Positions 47,189 to 56,783 of a stretch of 64,000 nucleotides of DNA are shown in pieces; positions within the stretch are counted from its first letter, which is position 1; each line of letters starts with the position of its first letter. The DNA comes from Streptococcus oralis. Lineage in GTDB: Bacteria > Bacillota > Bacilli > Lactobacillales > Streptococcaceae. The stretch covers positions 641,001 through 705,000 of the forward strand of contig NZ_CP079724.1 in the NCBI RefSeq assembly GCF_019334565.1. The letters are read 5' to 3'. Under the pieces are notes generated by a model. The model was not told the DNA's origin, did not search any database, and saw only the letters and a program-made list of their open reading frames with translations. The position numbers and the translations under genes were made by a program.

Positions 47189-47587
47189 ATGGGAAAACTA
47201 TCCTCTATCCTTTTAGGAACAGTTTCAGGTGCTGCTCTTGCTTTGTTTTTGACGAGTGACAAGGGTAAGCAAGTTTGTAGTCAAGCTCAGGATTTTCTAG
47301 ATGATTTGAGAGAAGATCCAGAATATGCTAGAGAGCAAGTCTGTGAAAAACTAACAGAAGTGAAGGAACAGGCAACTGACTTTGTGCTGAAAACAAAGGA
47401 ACAAGTAGAATCTGGTGAAATCACTTTTGATAGTGTCCTTGACCAAGCTAAAAACTGTGCTCGACAAGCGACAGAAGCATCCAAGGAAACCTTTAACAAT
47501 CTCAAGGAGCAATGGCAAGAACAGTCAGCAACTCCAGACGTCGCTGAAGACCAAGAAGAAATCATCATCGATATTACTGAAGTATAA
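47189..47587 (+). CDS. YtxH-like protein
   Basis: 132 residues. The N-terminus has a glycine-containing hydrophobic segment (SSILLGTVSGAALALFLT) followed by the GKQ-type basic turn and a long acidic helical region, as in the YtxH family (general stress/envelope-associated, function unknown). The ATG follows AAAAAGGAGAAAT. It is the last gene of the hprK operon. Confidence 0.88.
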   Translation: MGKLSSILLGTVSGAALALFLTSDKGKQVCSQAQDFLDDLREDPEYAREQVCEKLTEVKEQATDFVLKTKEQVESGEITFDSVLDQAKNCARQATEASKETFNNLKEQWQEQSATPDVAEDQEEIIIDITEV

Positions 47588-47590
47588 GGT

Positions 47591-47626
47591 ATCACCATCT
47601 CTGTTTTTTGGAGATGGTGATTTTTA
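47591..47626 (+). terminator. Terminator after the hprK operon
   Basis: ATCACCATCTC (47591-47601) and GAGATGGTGAT (47611-47621) form a perfect 11-bp stem, then T's. Confidence 0.88.
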
Positions 47627-47644
47627 TCTGCAAGCCTGTCTTTG

Positions 47645-47653
47645 TGGTATAAT
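47645..47653 (+). promoter_or_regulatory. Extended -10 of the hemW operon
   Basis: TGGTATAAT ends at 47653. Normal spacing places +1 at about 47660, one base before the ATG at 47661; no good -35 is seen. Confidence 0.65.
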
Positions 47654-47660
47654 AAATACT

Positions 47661-48791
47661 ATGCAGAAAAAACCAACGTCCGCCTACGTGCATATTCCCT
47701 TTTGCACACAGATTTGTTATTATTGTGACTTTTCAAAAGTTTTTATCAAGAATCAACCAGTAGATAGTTACCTGGAGCATCTGCTAGAGGAGTTTCGTTC
47801 TTATGATATCCAAAAGTTGTCAACTCTCTATATTGGAGGTGGAACGCCAACGGCTTTGTCAGCTCCGCAATTAGAGGTGCTCTTAGATGGTTTGACTAAA
47901 AACCTAGATTTGTCTGTCTTGGAAGAGTTGACCATTGAGGCTAATCCAGGAGACTTAGATGCGGATAAAATTGCGGTTTTGAAACAGTCGCCAGTCAATC
48001 GTGTTTCTTTAGGTGTGCAGACTTTTGATGACAAAATGCTGAAAAAGATTGGGCGCAGTCATTTAGAAAAGGATATTTATGAGAATATCGACCGTCTCAA
48101 ACTGGCTGGTTTTGACAATATCTCCATTGATCTAATCTATGCTCTTCCAGGTCAAACTATGGCTCAGGTCAAGGACAATGTGGCTAAGGCTATCTCGCTT
48201 GATATTCCTCATATGAGCCTTTATAGCTTGATTTTGGAAAATCATACGGTCTTTATGAACCGCATGCGACGAGGGAAGTTGCCCCTACCCAAGGAAGAGT
48301 TAGAAGCGGAGATGTTTGAGTACATCATCGCAGAACTGGAGCGAGCTGGTTTTGAGCATTATGAGATTTCCAATTTCTCTAAACCCGGATTTGAAAGTCG
48401 CCACAATCTCATGTACTGGGACAATGCCGAGTATTATGGTATCGGTGCGGGTGCTTCAGGTTATGTGAACGGGGTGCGTTATAAAAATCATGGTCCTATC
48501 CGCCACTATCTCAATGCGGTAGAGGCAGGAGATGCTCGGATTACAGAAGAACACCTGAGTCAAAGGGAGCAGATGGAAGAAGAAATGTTCCTAGGCCTCC
48601 GGAAAAAATCCGGGGTTTCCGTGGCGCGATTTGAGGAAAAATTTGGACTGTCCTTTGATGAACTTTATGGCGAAATCATCAGAGACTTGGTTCAGCAAGG
48701 ACTTATGCAGATCGACGGTGATCGTGTCCGAATGACAAAGAGAGGTCTCTTCTTGGGAGACACTGTAGCAGAACGATTTATTTTGGAGTAG
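47661..48791 (+). CDS. hemW: HemW-type radical SAM protein (oxygen-independent coproporphyrinogen III oxidase-like)
   Basis: 376 residues from ATG 47661; the longer frame upstream runs back through the terminator and promoter and is not coding. The cluster Cys are C15, C19 and C22 (CxxxCxxC in FCTQICYYC), with GGGTPTAL and the HemW-specific SRHNLMYWDNAEYYGIGAGA. The family binds heme and acts as a heme chaperone rather than an oxidase, as shown for HemW homologues. There is no ribosome site; the mRNA is predicted leaderless. It heads an operon with a thioesterase, a HAD phosphatase and a membrane protein. Confidence 0.92.
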   Translation: MQKKPTSAYVHIPFCTQICYYCDFSKVFIKNQPVDSYLEHLLEEFRSYDIQKLSTLYIGGGTPTALSAPQLEVLLDGLTKNLDLSVLEELTIEANPGDLDADKIAVLKQSPVNRVSLGVQTFDDKMLKKIGRSHLEKDIYENIDRLKLAGFDNISIDLIYALPGQTMAQVKDNVAKAISLDIPHMSLYSLILENHTVFMNRMRRGKLPLPKEELEAEMFEYIIAELERAGFEHYEISNFSKPGFESRHNLMYWDNAEYYGIGAGASGYVNGVRYKNHGPIRHYLNAVEAGDARITEEHLSQREQMEEEMFLGLRKKSGVSVARFEEKFGLSFDELYGEIIRDLVQQGLMQIDGDRVRMTKRGLFLGDTVAERFILE

Positions 48792-48795
48792 AACA

Positions 48796-49533
48796 ATGGG
48801 CTTAACTTATCAAATGAAAATGAAAATTCCTTTTGATATGGCGGACATGAACGGTCATATCAAACTTCCAGATGTGATTTTGCTGTCCCTGCAAGTATCC
48901 GGTATGCAATCGATTGAGCTGGGAGTCAGTGACAAGGATATGTTAGAACGCTACAATCTGGTCTGGATTATTACAGACTATGCGATTGACGTGGTTCGCT
49001 TGCCTCGCTTTGCTGAAGAGATTACGATTGAAACAGAAGCATTGACTTACAATCGTCTTTTTTGCTACCGCCGTTTCACTATCTATGATGGAGCAGGTCA
49101 AGAAATCATTCGCATGGTAGCAACCTTTGTTCTCATGGACAGAGACAGTCGGAAAGTCCATGCTGTCGAACCGGAGATTGTTGCGCCTTACCAGTCTGAG
49201 TTTGATAAAAAACTCATCCGCGGGCCAAAGTATGCAAATCTAGAAGATCCGATCAGTAAAGACTACCATGTTCGTTTTTACGACTTGGATATGAATGGTC
49301 ATGTTAATAACAGCAAATACCTGGATTGGATTTTTGAGGTCATGGGAGCAGACTTTTTGACCAAGTATATTCCAAAAAAAATCAATCTCAAATATGTCAA
49401 AGAAGTGCGACCAGGTGGCATGATTGCTTCAGCTTATGAACTCAAGGGACTAGAAAGCAAGCATGAGATTATCAGTGATGGCGAGATCAATGCCCAAGCT
49501 ATGATTACGTGGCAAGAAATTGAAGCGAATTAG
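48796..49533 (+). CDS. Acyl-ACP thioesterase
   Basis: 245 residues, starting 4 bp after the hemW stop. The two hot-dog halves are visible: an N-terminal one with [14 protein letters not shown] and a second with [17 protein letters not shown], the catalytic-region signature of the acyl-ACP thioesterase family (PF01643). It releases fatty acids from acyl carrier protein in the cytosol. In streptococci these genes usually follow hemW, as here. Confidence 0.92.
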   Translation: MGLTYQMKMKIPFDMADMNGHIKLPDVILLSLQVSGMQSIELGVSDKDMLERYNLVWIITDYAIDVVRLPRFAEEITIETEALTYNRLFCYRRFTIYDGAGQEIIRMVATFVLMDRDSRKVHAVEPEIVAPYQSEFDKKLIRGPKYANLEDPISKDYHVRFYDLDMNGHVNNSKYLDWIFEVMGADFLTKYIPKKINLKYVKEVRPGGMIASAYELKGLESKHEIISDGEINAQAMITWQEIEAN

Positions 49534-49543
49534 AAAGGACGAT

Positions 49544-50317
49544 ATGGCTTATAAAGGTTATTTAATTGATTTAGACGGGACCATTTACAAGGGGAAAGAC
49601 CGGATTCCGGCGGGTGAGGCTTTTGTCCATGAGTTACAAAAGCGAGCAATTCCTTATCTCTTTGTAACCAACAATACAACTCGTACTCCTGAGAGTGTAC
49701 AAGAGGTGTTGGCTAAGAATTTTAATATCAACACCCCTCTATCGACTGTATACACAGCAACTCTGGCAACCATCGACTATATGAATGACTTGGGATTGGA
49801 AAAGACAGTCTATGTCATCGGAGAAGCAGGACTCAAGGATGCCATTCAGGCGGCTGGTTATGTCGAAGACAAGGAAAATCCTGCCTATGTGGTCGTTGGA
49901 CTGGACTGGCAAGTCGACTATGAAAAATTTGCGACGGCGACTCTAGCCATTCAAAAGGGGGCTCACTTTATCGGAACCAATCCAGACCTCAATATCCCGA
50001 CGGAACGCGGTCTTTTGCCTGGTGCTGGTTCACTTGTAACACTTCTTGAAGTCGCTACACGGGTCAAACCAGTATATATCGGAAAACCGAATGCGATCAT
50101 CATGGAAAAGGCCGTGGAACATCTGGGTATAGATCGAGAAGACTTGCTCATGGTCGGGGACAACTATCTGACGGATATCCGAGCAGGGATTGACAATGGC
50201 ATTCCAACGCTCTTGGTGACGACAGGTTTTACAAAGGCAGAAGAAGTGGCGGACTTGCCAATTGCACCAACACATGTGCTTTCTAGCCTAGAGGAGTGGG
50301 ATTTTGATGAAGACTAA
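49544..50317 (+). CDS. HAD-family phosphatase, NagD/YutF type (TIGR01457)
   Basis: 257 residues from ATG 49544 behind AGAAAGGAC; the earlier in-frame start at 49520 lies inside the thioesterase gene. HAD motif I is DLDGTIYKG, motif II-like is [10 protein letters not shown], and motif IV is VGDNYLTDI. These are cytosolic sugar- or nucleotide-phosphate phosphatases; the substrate is not known. It is tightly packed with its neighbours. Confidence 0.93.
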   Translation: MAYKGYLIDLDGTIYKGKDRIPAGEAFVHELQKRAIPYLFVTNNTTRTPESVQEVLAKNFNINTPLSTVYTATLATIDYMNDLGLEKTVYVIGEAGLKDAIQAAGYVEDKENPAYVVVGLDWQVDYEKFATATLAIQKGAHFIGTNPDLNIPTERGLLPGAGSLVTLLEVATRVKPVYIGKPNAIIMEKAVEHLGIDREDLLMVGDNYLTDIRAGIDNGIPTLLVTTGFTKAEEVADLPIAPTHVLSSLEEWDFDED

Positions 50318-50924
50318 ACTAACCTTTTGGGGAAGTATGCTCTTTCTCCTCTCTTTTTCTATTCTTCTGACCATTTATCTGGCATGGATTTTCTATCCTT
50401 TGGAGATTGAGTGGCCAAACTTAGTGGATCGAGTCTATCTAAAGCGAGAAACCATTCTGTATAACTTTCATATCTTGATGAATTACCTGACCAATCCCTT
50501 TAGTCAGGTCTTGGAGATGCCAGATTTTCGTTCATCAGCGGCTGGTTTACATCACTTTGCGGTGGTGAAGAATCTCTTTCACCTAGTTCAGCTAGTTGCC
50601 CTAGTGACACTTCCAAGTTTCTATTTCTTTGTTAGAAAGATTGTAAAAAAAGGCTTTTTGCCCCTATATCGTAAAAGTATCCTAACTCTAGTACTATTGC
50701 CTCTAATCATTGGCCTTGTAGGAGTGTTGATTGGTTTTGAGCAATTTTTTACTCTTTTCCATCAGATTCTCTTTGTGGGAGATGATACCTGGCTTTTTGA
50801 TCCAGCAAAGGATCCCGTTATTTGGATTTTGCCAGAGACTTTCTTTCTCCATGCCTTTGTACTTTTCTTTGTTTTGTATGAAGGAATGTTTGGTTTCCTT
50901 CTTGTTAAAGCTTCAAGGAAATAG
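50307..50924 (+). CDS. TIGR01906 family integral membrane protein
   Basis: 205 residues from ATG 50307, overlapping the HAD gene by 11 bp. Four to five hydrophobic helices are visible, with a conserved-looking loop ([27 protein letters not shown]). This layout is that of the TIGR01906 family, function unknown. It ends the hemW operon. Confidence 0.85.
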   Translation: MKTKLTFWGSMLFLLSFSILLTIYLAWIFYPLEIEWPNLVDRVYLKRETILYNFHILMNYLTNPFSQVLEMPDFRSSAAGLHHFAVVKNLFHLVQLVALVTLPSFYFFVRKIVKKGFLPLYRKSILTLVLLPLIIGLVGVLIGFEQFFTLFHQILFVGDDTWLFDPAKDPVIWILPETFFLHAFVLFFVLYEGMFGFLLVKASRK

Positions 50925-51036
50925 TGGAAAAAATTCTGTATTTTTAATAAAAAACGAGAGAAGTTGCTCTACTCCCTATTTATTGTTAGGTTATCCTAAA
51001 GATAAACTTGCAAAGCAGGAGATTTTTGCAGAAAAC

Positions 51037-51070
51037 AGTCTATTTTCTATGAAAAAATAGGCTTTTTTTC
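51037..51070 (+). terminator. Terminator after the hemW operon
   Basis: AGTCTATTTT (51037-51046) pairs with AAAATAGGCT (51054-51063, one G-U), then T's. The stretch 50925-51036 contains no gene I can support. Confidence 0.65.
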
Positions 51071-51080
51071 TAAAAATACC

Positions 51081-51109
51081 TAGTCAAGCGCTTTATTTTT
51101 TTGTATAAT
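51081..51109 (+). promoter_or_regulatory. Promoter of the spx operon
   Basis: TAGTCA (4/6 match to -35), 17-bp spacer, TATAAT (51104-51109). Confidence 0.6.
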
Positions 51110-51144
51110 AGAAATAGCAAGTATAGATAAAAGAAGAGAAAAGC

Positions 51145-51546
51145 ATGATTACACTATTTTTATCACCGAGTTGTACATCATGTCGTAAGGCAAAGGCTTG
51201 GTTAGAGACGCATAAAGTGCCCTTTCAAGAGCATAATATTATGACTAGTCCTTTAACAAGAAAAGAATTACAACATATTCTTTCCTTGACCGAAAATGGT
51301 ACTGATGACATCATTTCAACTCGTTCAAAAATTTTTCAAAAATTGGATATTGATGTAGAGAGTATCTCGGTATCGGAGTTGCTTCAGTTGATTGAGCAAT
51401 ATCCTAGTCTTTTGCGTCGCCCAATCATTATAGATACCAAACGCATGCAGATCGGTTTTAATGAAGATGAGATTCGTGCTTTTCTCCCTCGTAGTTACCG
51501 TAAACAGGAATTGAAAGAAGCAACATTGAGAGCTGGTATTGGATAG
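51145..51546 (+). CDS. spxA: Spx/ArsC-family transcriptional regulator
   Basis: 133 residues. Spx binds the RNA polymerase alpha subunit and redirects transcription under thiol-oxidative stress. The redox switch CxxC is present as C10-T-S-C13, and the later RRPIIIDTKRMQIGF segment is typical. Streptococci carry two Spx paralogues; which one this is cannot be decided here. The start ATG 51145 follows AGAAGAGAAA. The next ATG follows its stop directly. Confidence 0.93.
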   Translation: MITLFLSPSCTSCRKAKAWLETHKVPFQEHNIMTSPLTRKELQHILSLTENGTDDIISTRSKIFQKLDIDVESISVSELLQLIEQYPSLLRRPIIIDTKRMQIGFNEDEIRAFLPRSYRKQELKEATLRAGIG

Positions 51547-51825
51547 ATGAACAAACAGTATAGTTACCCACTAGATTTGTCGTGGAGCACTGAAGAACTT
51601 GCTTCAGTGCTTTCTTTTTTTAATGATGTTGAAGCTGCTTATGAAGATAAGGTTGAAGCAAAAAAACTGCTAGAATCTTACAAGAAATTTAAGTCTGTGG
51701 TTCCAAGCAAAAGTGAAGAAAAACGTTTAGGTCGCGAATTTGAGACGGCTAGCGGTTATTCCTGCTATCATGCGGTTCAATTAGCAAAAGAAAAAAGAGA
51801 AGGGAAGATTTCTCTTGGAAACTAA
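51547..51825 (+). CDS. UPF0223 family protein
   Basis: 92 residues. The start [21 protein letters not shown] and the later [20 protein letters not shown] match the UPF0223 family of small Firmicutes proteins, function unknown. The ATG directly follows the spx stop, and the gene overlaps the inositol-phosphatase gene by 11 bp, so translation is coupled on both sides. Confidence 0.9.
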   Translation: MNKQYSYPLDLSWSTEELASVLSFFNDVEAAYEDKVEAKKLLESYKKFKSVVPSKSEEKRLGREFETASGYSCYHAVQLAKEKREGKISLGN

Positions 51826-52588
51826 ATTTGAATTTGCCAAACAGATTGTGCAGGAAGCTGCTAACTATATTTTGGCTCACATGAAAGAAGATTTGCAGGT
51901 TGAGCGCAAGTCTTCCCCTACTGACTTGGTGACACGTTTGGATAAGGAGGTCCAGGAACTCTTGGTTGATCGGATCAAGTCCACCTATCCTGAGGATTTG
52001 ATTTGCGCGGAAGAGGGCTGTTTACGTGCTGCAGTCGGTCAAGGTTCTGTTTGGGTGATTGATCCCATTGACGGTACCAATAACTTTGTCGCCCAGCAGG
52101 AAGATTTTGCCGTTATGTTGGCTTATTTTGAGAATGGTGTGGGCAAATTTGGCATTATCTATGATGTCATGAAAGGCGATTGTTACTATGGTGGTGGTGC
52201 CTTTCCTCCTTGTCGCAATAATGAGCCCTTACCCCCTTTTAAAAAGAAGCCTCTTCAAGAATTTTTAGTTGCCGGTAACTCAGGTATGTTTGAAAGCAAT
52301 GAGTGGGGTTTGGCAGATTTGGGCCGAGCAGCGTTGGGTGTCCGTGTATATGGCAGTGCGGCCATTAGTTTTGCCAAGGTTTTGTCTGGTCGTCTGCTGA
52401 CTTATATTACCTACTTACAACCATGGGATTACGCTGCGGCCAGTATCTTAGGGGAAAGTCTGGGTTATCGTCTTCTTACGGTATCAGGTGAGCCCGCTGA
52501 TTTTAAAACGCGTCAGCCTGTCATGATGGTGCCAATCGAGATGCAAGAGGAGATTCAGTCTTATATCTACGAAAGGAAAGAGAACTAA
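51815..52588 (+). CDS. Inositol monophosphatase family protein
   Basis: 257 residues from TTG 51815, preceded by AGAAGGGAAG. The metal-binding motifs are CAEEG and DPIDGTNNF, and the third Asp is in QPWDYAAA. Members dephosphorylate inositol phosphate or related sugar/nucleotide phosphates; the true substrate in streptococci is unknown. It lies in the spx-UPF0223-IMPase-rsmF operon and is followed directly by the rsmF ATG. Confidence 0.93.
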   Translation: METKFEFAKQIVQEAANYILAHMKEDLQVERKSSPTDLVTRLDKEVQELLVDRIKSTYPEDLICAEEGCLRAAVGQGSVWVIDPIDGTNNFVAQQEDFAVMLAYFENGVGKFGIIYDVMKGDCYYGGGAFPPCRNNEPLPPFKKKPLQEFLVAGNSGMFESNEWGLADLGRAALGVRVYGSAAISFAKVLSGRLLTYITYLQPWDYAAASILGESLGYRLLTVSGEPADFKTRQPVMMVPIEMQEEIQSYIYERKEN

Positions 52589-53893
52589 ATGCAATTTCCA
52601 GAAGGATTTGTTGAAAAATATGAAGCGATACTAGAAGATGAGGCAAGAGATTTTCTTGCCTCTTTTAAACAGGAAGCGGTATCGGCTTTTCGGGTTAATC
52701 CCTTAAAAGAAAGTCAGCTATCGTTTGCAGATGCCATTCCTCATACACCTTGGGGGCATTATGGTAAGATCTCTGGAAAGTCTCCAGAGCATGTGACAGG
52801 TTTCGTTTATTCGCAAGAGCCTGCAGCCCAAATGGTGGCCCAGGTAGCTCAACCAAGTCCTGGTATGAAGGTCTTGGACTTGGCGGCAGCGCCAGGTGGG
52901 AAATCCACTCAATTGGCCGCTTATCTGGCTAATCAGGGCGTCCTTGTTTCCAATGAAATTTCAAGCAAGCGGGCTAAGATTTTAGTGGAAAATATGGAGC
53001 GGTTTGGAGCTACAAACGTAGTCGTGACCAATGAGTCTGCGGATCGTTTAGCCAAGGTCTTTAAAGGATATTTTGATGTGATTGTCCTTGATGCCCCTTG
53101 CTCGGGTGAAGGAATGTTCCGTAAACAACCAGATGCCATGGATTATTGGAACATCGACTATCCGAGCCAATGTGCCAGTCTCCAAAGAGAAATTTTAGAA
53201 GATGCAGTGACCATGCTTGCAGAAGGTGGCAGTTTGGTCTATTCTACCTGTACTTGGGCACCTGAAGAAAATGAAGAAATCGTCCACTGGTTACTGGATA
53301 CTTATGATTTTGAACTGCTTCCAGTCGAGCATGTGAACGGTATGGTAGCAGGAATTAACCTTCCTGAAACGGCGCGGATGTATCCTCATCATTTCAAGGG
53401 AGAAGGCCAGTTTGTTGCCCACCTGCAGTTTAAGGGACAAAATCCCGCACCTAAATTCAAAGCTAGCAAAAGCAATCTCAGTCGGGAACAGCAGAACTTG
53501 TGGCATGATTTTGTTCAAAAATACTTGCGAGTCAATCTAACTGGTATCTTGCAAACTTTTGGAGACCAGCTCTATCTCTTGCCAGAGATGCTACCTAATC
53601 TAGGGAAACTCAAAATTGCCCGAAATGGGCTCCATCTGGGTACTTTTAAGAAGAAACGCTTCGAACCAAGCTTTGCTCTCGGATTAGCCTTGAAACCAAG
53701 CCAAGTAAAACAAAGTGTCGAAATCAATGATAAGGACTTTGTAAAATATGTGGCTGGTGAGACTGTTCAATTGTCTGAAGCTCGACCAAATGGTTGGTAC
53801 CAAGTTCTGGTTCAAGGAAACGGATTAGGCTTTGCCAAGGTAACGGGAAATGTTTTGAAAAATTATTATCCAAAAGGACTCAGATTCAGGTGA
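52589..53893 (+). CDS. rsmF: 16S rRNA (cytosine-C5) methyltransferase, RsmF/NOL1 family
   Basis: 434 residues. The SAM site is LDLAAAPGGKST, and the two catalytic cysteines lie in DAPCSGEGMF and STCTWAPEEN, as in the NOL1/NOP2/Sun family. The C-terminal ~120 residues resemble the PUA-like/RNA-binding extension of RsmF. It methylates cytosines in 16S rRNA. The ATG directly follows the IMPase stop. It ends the spx operon; no strong terminator is visible before the pst leader. Confidence 0.92.
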   Translation: MQFPEGFVEKYEAILEDEARDFLASFKQEAVSAFRVNPLKESQLSFADAIPHTPWGHYGKISGKSPEHVTGFVYSQEPAAQMVAQVAQPSPGMKVLDLAAAPGGKSTQLAAYLANQGVLVSNEISSKRAKILVENMERFGATNVVVTNESADRLAKVFKGYFDVIVLDAPCSGEGMFRKQPDAMDYWNIDYPSQCASLQREILEDAVTMLAEGGSLVYSTCTWAPEENEEIVHWLLDTYDFELLPVEHVNGMVAGINLPETARMYPHHFKGEGQFVAHLQFKGQNPAPKFKASKSNLSREQQNLWHDFVQKYLRVNLTGILQTFGDQLYLLPEMLPNLGKLKIARNGLHLGTFKKKRFEPSFALGLALKPSQVKQSVEINDKDFVKYVAGETVQLSEARPNGWYQVLVQGNGLGFAKVTGNVLKNYYPKGLRFR

Positions 53894-53983
53894 AAAAGCT
53901 AGTCAAAGAGCCTATTCTATGTTATAGTGGAAGTATGAGTTTTTTCTGATAGTCTTTCATTATTACTTATATTATACGATGGA

Positions 53984-54028
53984 ATTGTCCGCTCCTAAGA
54001 ATGACTAGATAAAATAAAGCGGGACAAT
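53984..54028 (+). other. Inverted repeat in the pst operon leader
   Basis: ATTGTCCGCT (53984-53993) is complementary, apart from one extra base, to AGCGGGACAAT (54018-54028), with a 24-nt loop. It lies between a possible -10 (TATTAT region near 53970) and the pstS start. It may be a regulatory hairpin or a worn element end; I cannot tell which. Confidence 0.35.
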
Positions 54029-54103
54029 CATTGATGATAATTGGATGATCAGGACAAACGGAAGAAATCAGAACATTTATCATTATGTTCAAGGAGAATA
54101 ACA

Positions 54104-54982
54104 GTGAAAAAAAGAAAAAAGCTCGTCATGTCTCTTGCAGCTCTTTTGATGGCAGGTTCTCTAGCAGGATGCGCTAGCTGGATTGATCGTGGAGAATCCA
54201 TGACAGCCGTTGGTTCAACTGCTCTTCAGCCTCTTGTCGAAGCGGCAGCAGATGAATTTGGTTCTAGAAACATCGGAAAAACAGTCAATGTTCAAGGTGG
54301 TGGATCGGGTACAGGCCTATCTCAAGTCCAGTCTGGAGCAGTTGACATCGGGAACTCTGACGTCTTTGCAGAGGAAAAAGAAGGAATCGATGCTTCAGCT
54401 CTGGTAGACCACAAGGTTGCAGTGGCTGGTCTTGCAGTGATTGTAAACAAGGAAGTGGATGTTGAAAATCTCACAACCGAGCAACTTCGCAAAATCTTTA
54501 CAGGTGAAGTGACCAACTGGAAAGAAGTTGGGGGCAAAGACCTGGCCATTTCAATCATCAACCGAGCAGCAAGTTCTGGTTCACGAGCGACGTTTGATAC
54601 GGTGGTTATGAATGGCCAATCGGCAATGCAGAGTCAAGAACAGGATTCTAACGGGATGGTCAAGTCCATTGTATCCCAAACCCCTGGAGCCATTTCTTAC
54701 CTGGCTTTTGCCTATGTAGATGACTCCGTGAAAAGCATGAAACTGAATGGGTATGAACCTACATCTGAGAATGTAACGACCAACAACTGGCCTTTGTGGT
54801 CTTATGAACATATGTACACACTTGGTCAGCCAAATGAGTTAGCTGCTGAATTCCTGAATTTCGTCCTCTCAGATGAAGCCCAAAATGGAATTGTTAAGGG
54901 CATGGGCTATATCTCTATCAATGAAATGAAAGTCCAAAAGGATGCTTCAGGTACCGTTACAGCAGTAGAAGGAGGTCAATAA
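54104..54982 (+). CDS. pstS: Phosphate-binding lipoprotein PstS
   Basis: 292 residues from GTG 54104, which has AAGGAGAAT just upstream; the longer ATG frame (54041) would add a hydrophilic stretch before the signal and lacks a ribosome site. The lipobox LAGC puts the lipidated Cys at residue 23. Phosphate-binding loops appear as GSTALQPL and [10 protein letters not shown], with SSGSRATF later. It captures phosphate outside the membrane for PstCAB. It is first of six genes in pst-phoU order and overlaps pstC by one base. Confidence 0.96.
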   Translation: MKKRKKLVMSLAALLMAGSLAGCASWIDRGESMTAVGSTALQPLVEAAADEFGSRNIGKTVNVQGGGSGTGLSQVQSGAVDIGNSDVFAEEKEGIDASALVDHKVAVAGLAVIVNKEVDVENLTTEQLRKIFTGEVTNWKEVGGKDLAISIINRAASSGSRATFDTVVMNGQSAMQSQEQDSNGMVKSIVSQTPGAISYLAFAYVDDSVKSMKLNGYEPTSENVTTNNWPLWSYEHMYTLGQPNELAAEFLNFVLSDEAQNGIVKGMGYISINEMKVQKDASGTVTAVEGGQ

Positions 54983-55899
54983 TGAATCAAGAAGAATTAT
55001 CAAAAAAATTACTATCTCCTTCAAAGAACTCTCGCCTTGAGAAGTTTGGTAAAGGTTTGACCTTCACTTGCCTTTCTTTGATTGTTATCATTGTGGCCAT
55101 GATTTTGATTTTTGTAGCTCAAAAAGGCTTATCGACCTTCTTTGTCAATGGGGTCAACATCTTTGATTTCCTCTTTGGACAAACTTGGAATCCTTCAGGG
55201 AAACAATTTGGTGCCCTTCCAATGATTTTGGGTTCCTTTATTGTGACGATTTTATCAGCCCTCATCGCAACCCCCTTCGCTATCGGAGCTGCAGTCTTTA
55301 TGACAGAAGTCTCACCAAAGGGTGCAAAGATTTTGCAACCAGCCATTGAACTTCTCGTCGGTATTCCTTCAGTCGTCTATGGATTTATCGGTTTGCAAGT
55401 TGTGGTGCCTTTTGTTCGTAGCATCTTTGGTGGAACTGGTTTTGGGATCTTGTCAGGGATTTTCGTTCTCTTTGTCATGATCCTACCAACTGTAACCTTT
55501 ATGACAACAGACAGCTTGCGTGCTGTTCCTCGTCATTACCGTGAAGCCAGTTTAGCTATGGGAGCCACTCGTTGGCAAACCATCTGGCGTGTGACCTTGA
55601 AAGCAGCACGTTCAGGTATTTTCACTGCAGTGGTCTTTGGGATGGCGCGTGCTTTCGGTGAAGCTCTTGCTATTCAGATGGTTGTCGGAAACTCAGCAGT
55701 TATCCCAACCTCGCTAACAACACCAGCTGCGACCTTGACATCTGTATTGACTATGGGTATCGGAAATACCGTCATGGGAACGGTTGATAATAACGTTCTC
55801 TGGTCACTGGCCCTAGTCTTGCTCTTGATGAGTTTAGCCTTCAACAGTGTGATTAAATTGATTACGAAAGAAAGAGGAAAGAAAAACTATGCACGCTAA
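54982..55899 (+). CDS. pstC: Phosphate ABC transporter permease PstC
   Basis: 305 residues, about six membrane helices. The permease EAA loop appears as REASLAMGATRWQTIWRVTL, the contact site with PstB. It forms the transmembrane channel with PstA. The ATG overlaps the pstS stop (TAATG), and its end overlaps pstA by 11 bp. Confidence 0.96.
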   Translation: MNQEELSKKLLSPSKNSRLEKFGKGLTFTCLSLIVIIVAMILIFVAQKGLSTFFVNGVNIFDFLFGQTWNPSGKQFGALPMILGSFIVTILSALIATPFAIGAAVFMTEVSPKGAKILQPAIELLVGIPSVVYGFIGLQVVVPFVRSIFGGTGFGILSGIFVLFVMILPTVTFMTTDSLRAVPRHYREASLAMGATRWQTIWRVTLKAARSGIFTAVVFGMARAFGEALAIQMVVGNSAVIPTSLTTPAATLTSVLTMGIGNTVMGTVDNNVLWSLALVLLLMSLAFNSVIKLITKERGKKNYAR

Positions 55900-56773
55900 G
55901 AAATTAGATAAACTTGCAACAGCTGTCCTCTATATCATCGCGGGTATCATCGTGACCATTTTGGCATCTTTGATTCTCTATATCTTGGTGAGAGGGTTAC
56001 CGCATATCTCTTGGTCCTTCTTGACTGGGAAATCTTCCTCTTATCAAGCAGGCGGGGGTATTGGGATTCAGCTCTATAATTCCTTCTTCCTTTTGGTCAT
56101 TACCTTGATCATTTCTGTTCCCCTGTCTATGGGAGCTGGCGTTTTCCTTGCTGAGTATGCCAAAAAAGGACCTGTGACCAATTTTATTCGTACCTGTATT
56201 GAGATTTTGTCTTCTCTACCATCAGTCGTTGTGGGTCTCTTTGGTTACTTGATTTTTGTAGTCCAGTTTGAGTATGGATTTTCAATCATTTCAGGTGCCT
56301 TGGCCTTGACGGTCTTTAACCTCCCTCAGATGACTCGAAATGTTGAAGACAGTTTAAAACACGTTCACCATACACAACGTGAGGCTGGCTTAGCTCTTGG
56401 AATTTCTCGTTGGGAGACTGTGGTCCATGTCGTCATTCCAGAAGCCCTTCCAGGTATCGTAACGGGTGTTGTCTTGGCATCTGGCCGTATCTTTGGTGAA
56501 GCCGCCGCTCTTATCTATACGGCAGGACAATCCGCTCCCGCCCTTGACTGGTCTAACTGGAATATCCTCAGTGTTACCAGTCCTATCTCAATCTTCCGTC
56601 AAGCAGAAACCTTGGCTGTCCACATTTGGAAGGTCAACAGTGAGGGAACCATTCCTGATGCTACTATCGTATCAGCAGGTTCTGCCGCTGTGCTCCTCAT
56701 CTTTATCTTGATTTTTAACTTTGGAGCACGCAAACTCGGAAGCTATTTACACAAGAAATTAACCGCTGCCTAA
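55889..56773 (+). CDS. pstA: Phosphate ABC transporter permease PstA
   Basis: 294 residues, six predicted helices, with the EAA loop reading REAGLALGISRWETVVHVVI. It is the partner of PstC in the phosphate channel. The ATG lies in the pstC 3' end; pstB follows after 10 bp behind AAAGGAGAAG. Confidence 0.96.
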   Translation: MHAKKLDKLATAVLYIIAGIIVTILASLILYILVRGLPHISWSFLTGKSSSYQAGGGIGIQLYNSFFLLVITLIISVPLSMGAGVFLAEYAKKGPVTNFIRTCIEILSSLPSVVVGLFGYLIFVVQFEYGFSIISGALALTVFNLPQMTRNVEDSLKHVHHTQREAGLALGISRWETVVHVVIPEALPGIVTGVVLASGRIFGEAAALIYTAGQSAPALDWSNWNILSVTSPISIFRQAETLAVHIWKVNSEGTIPDATIVSAGSAAVLLIFILIFNFGARKLGSYLHKKLTAA

Positions 56774-56783
56774 AGGAGAAGCC

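Noticed and set aside
50731-51060. 109-codon ORF overlapping the TIGR01906 gene
   Set aside because: It lies out of frame in a clear membrane-protein gene and runs into a terminator; no start signal.
54041-54103. Longer PstS start at ATG 54041
   Set aside because: It lacks a ribosome site and puts 21 hydrophilic residues before the lipoprotein signal; GTG 54104 has AAGGAG at the right distance.
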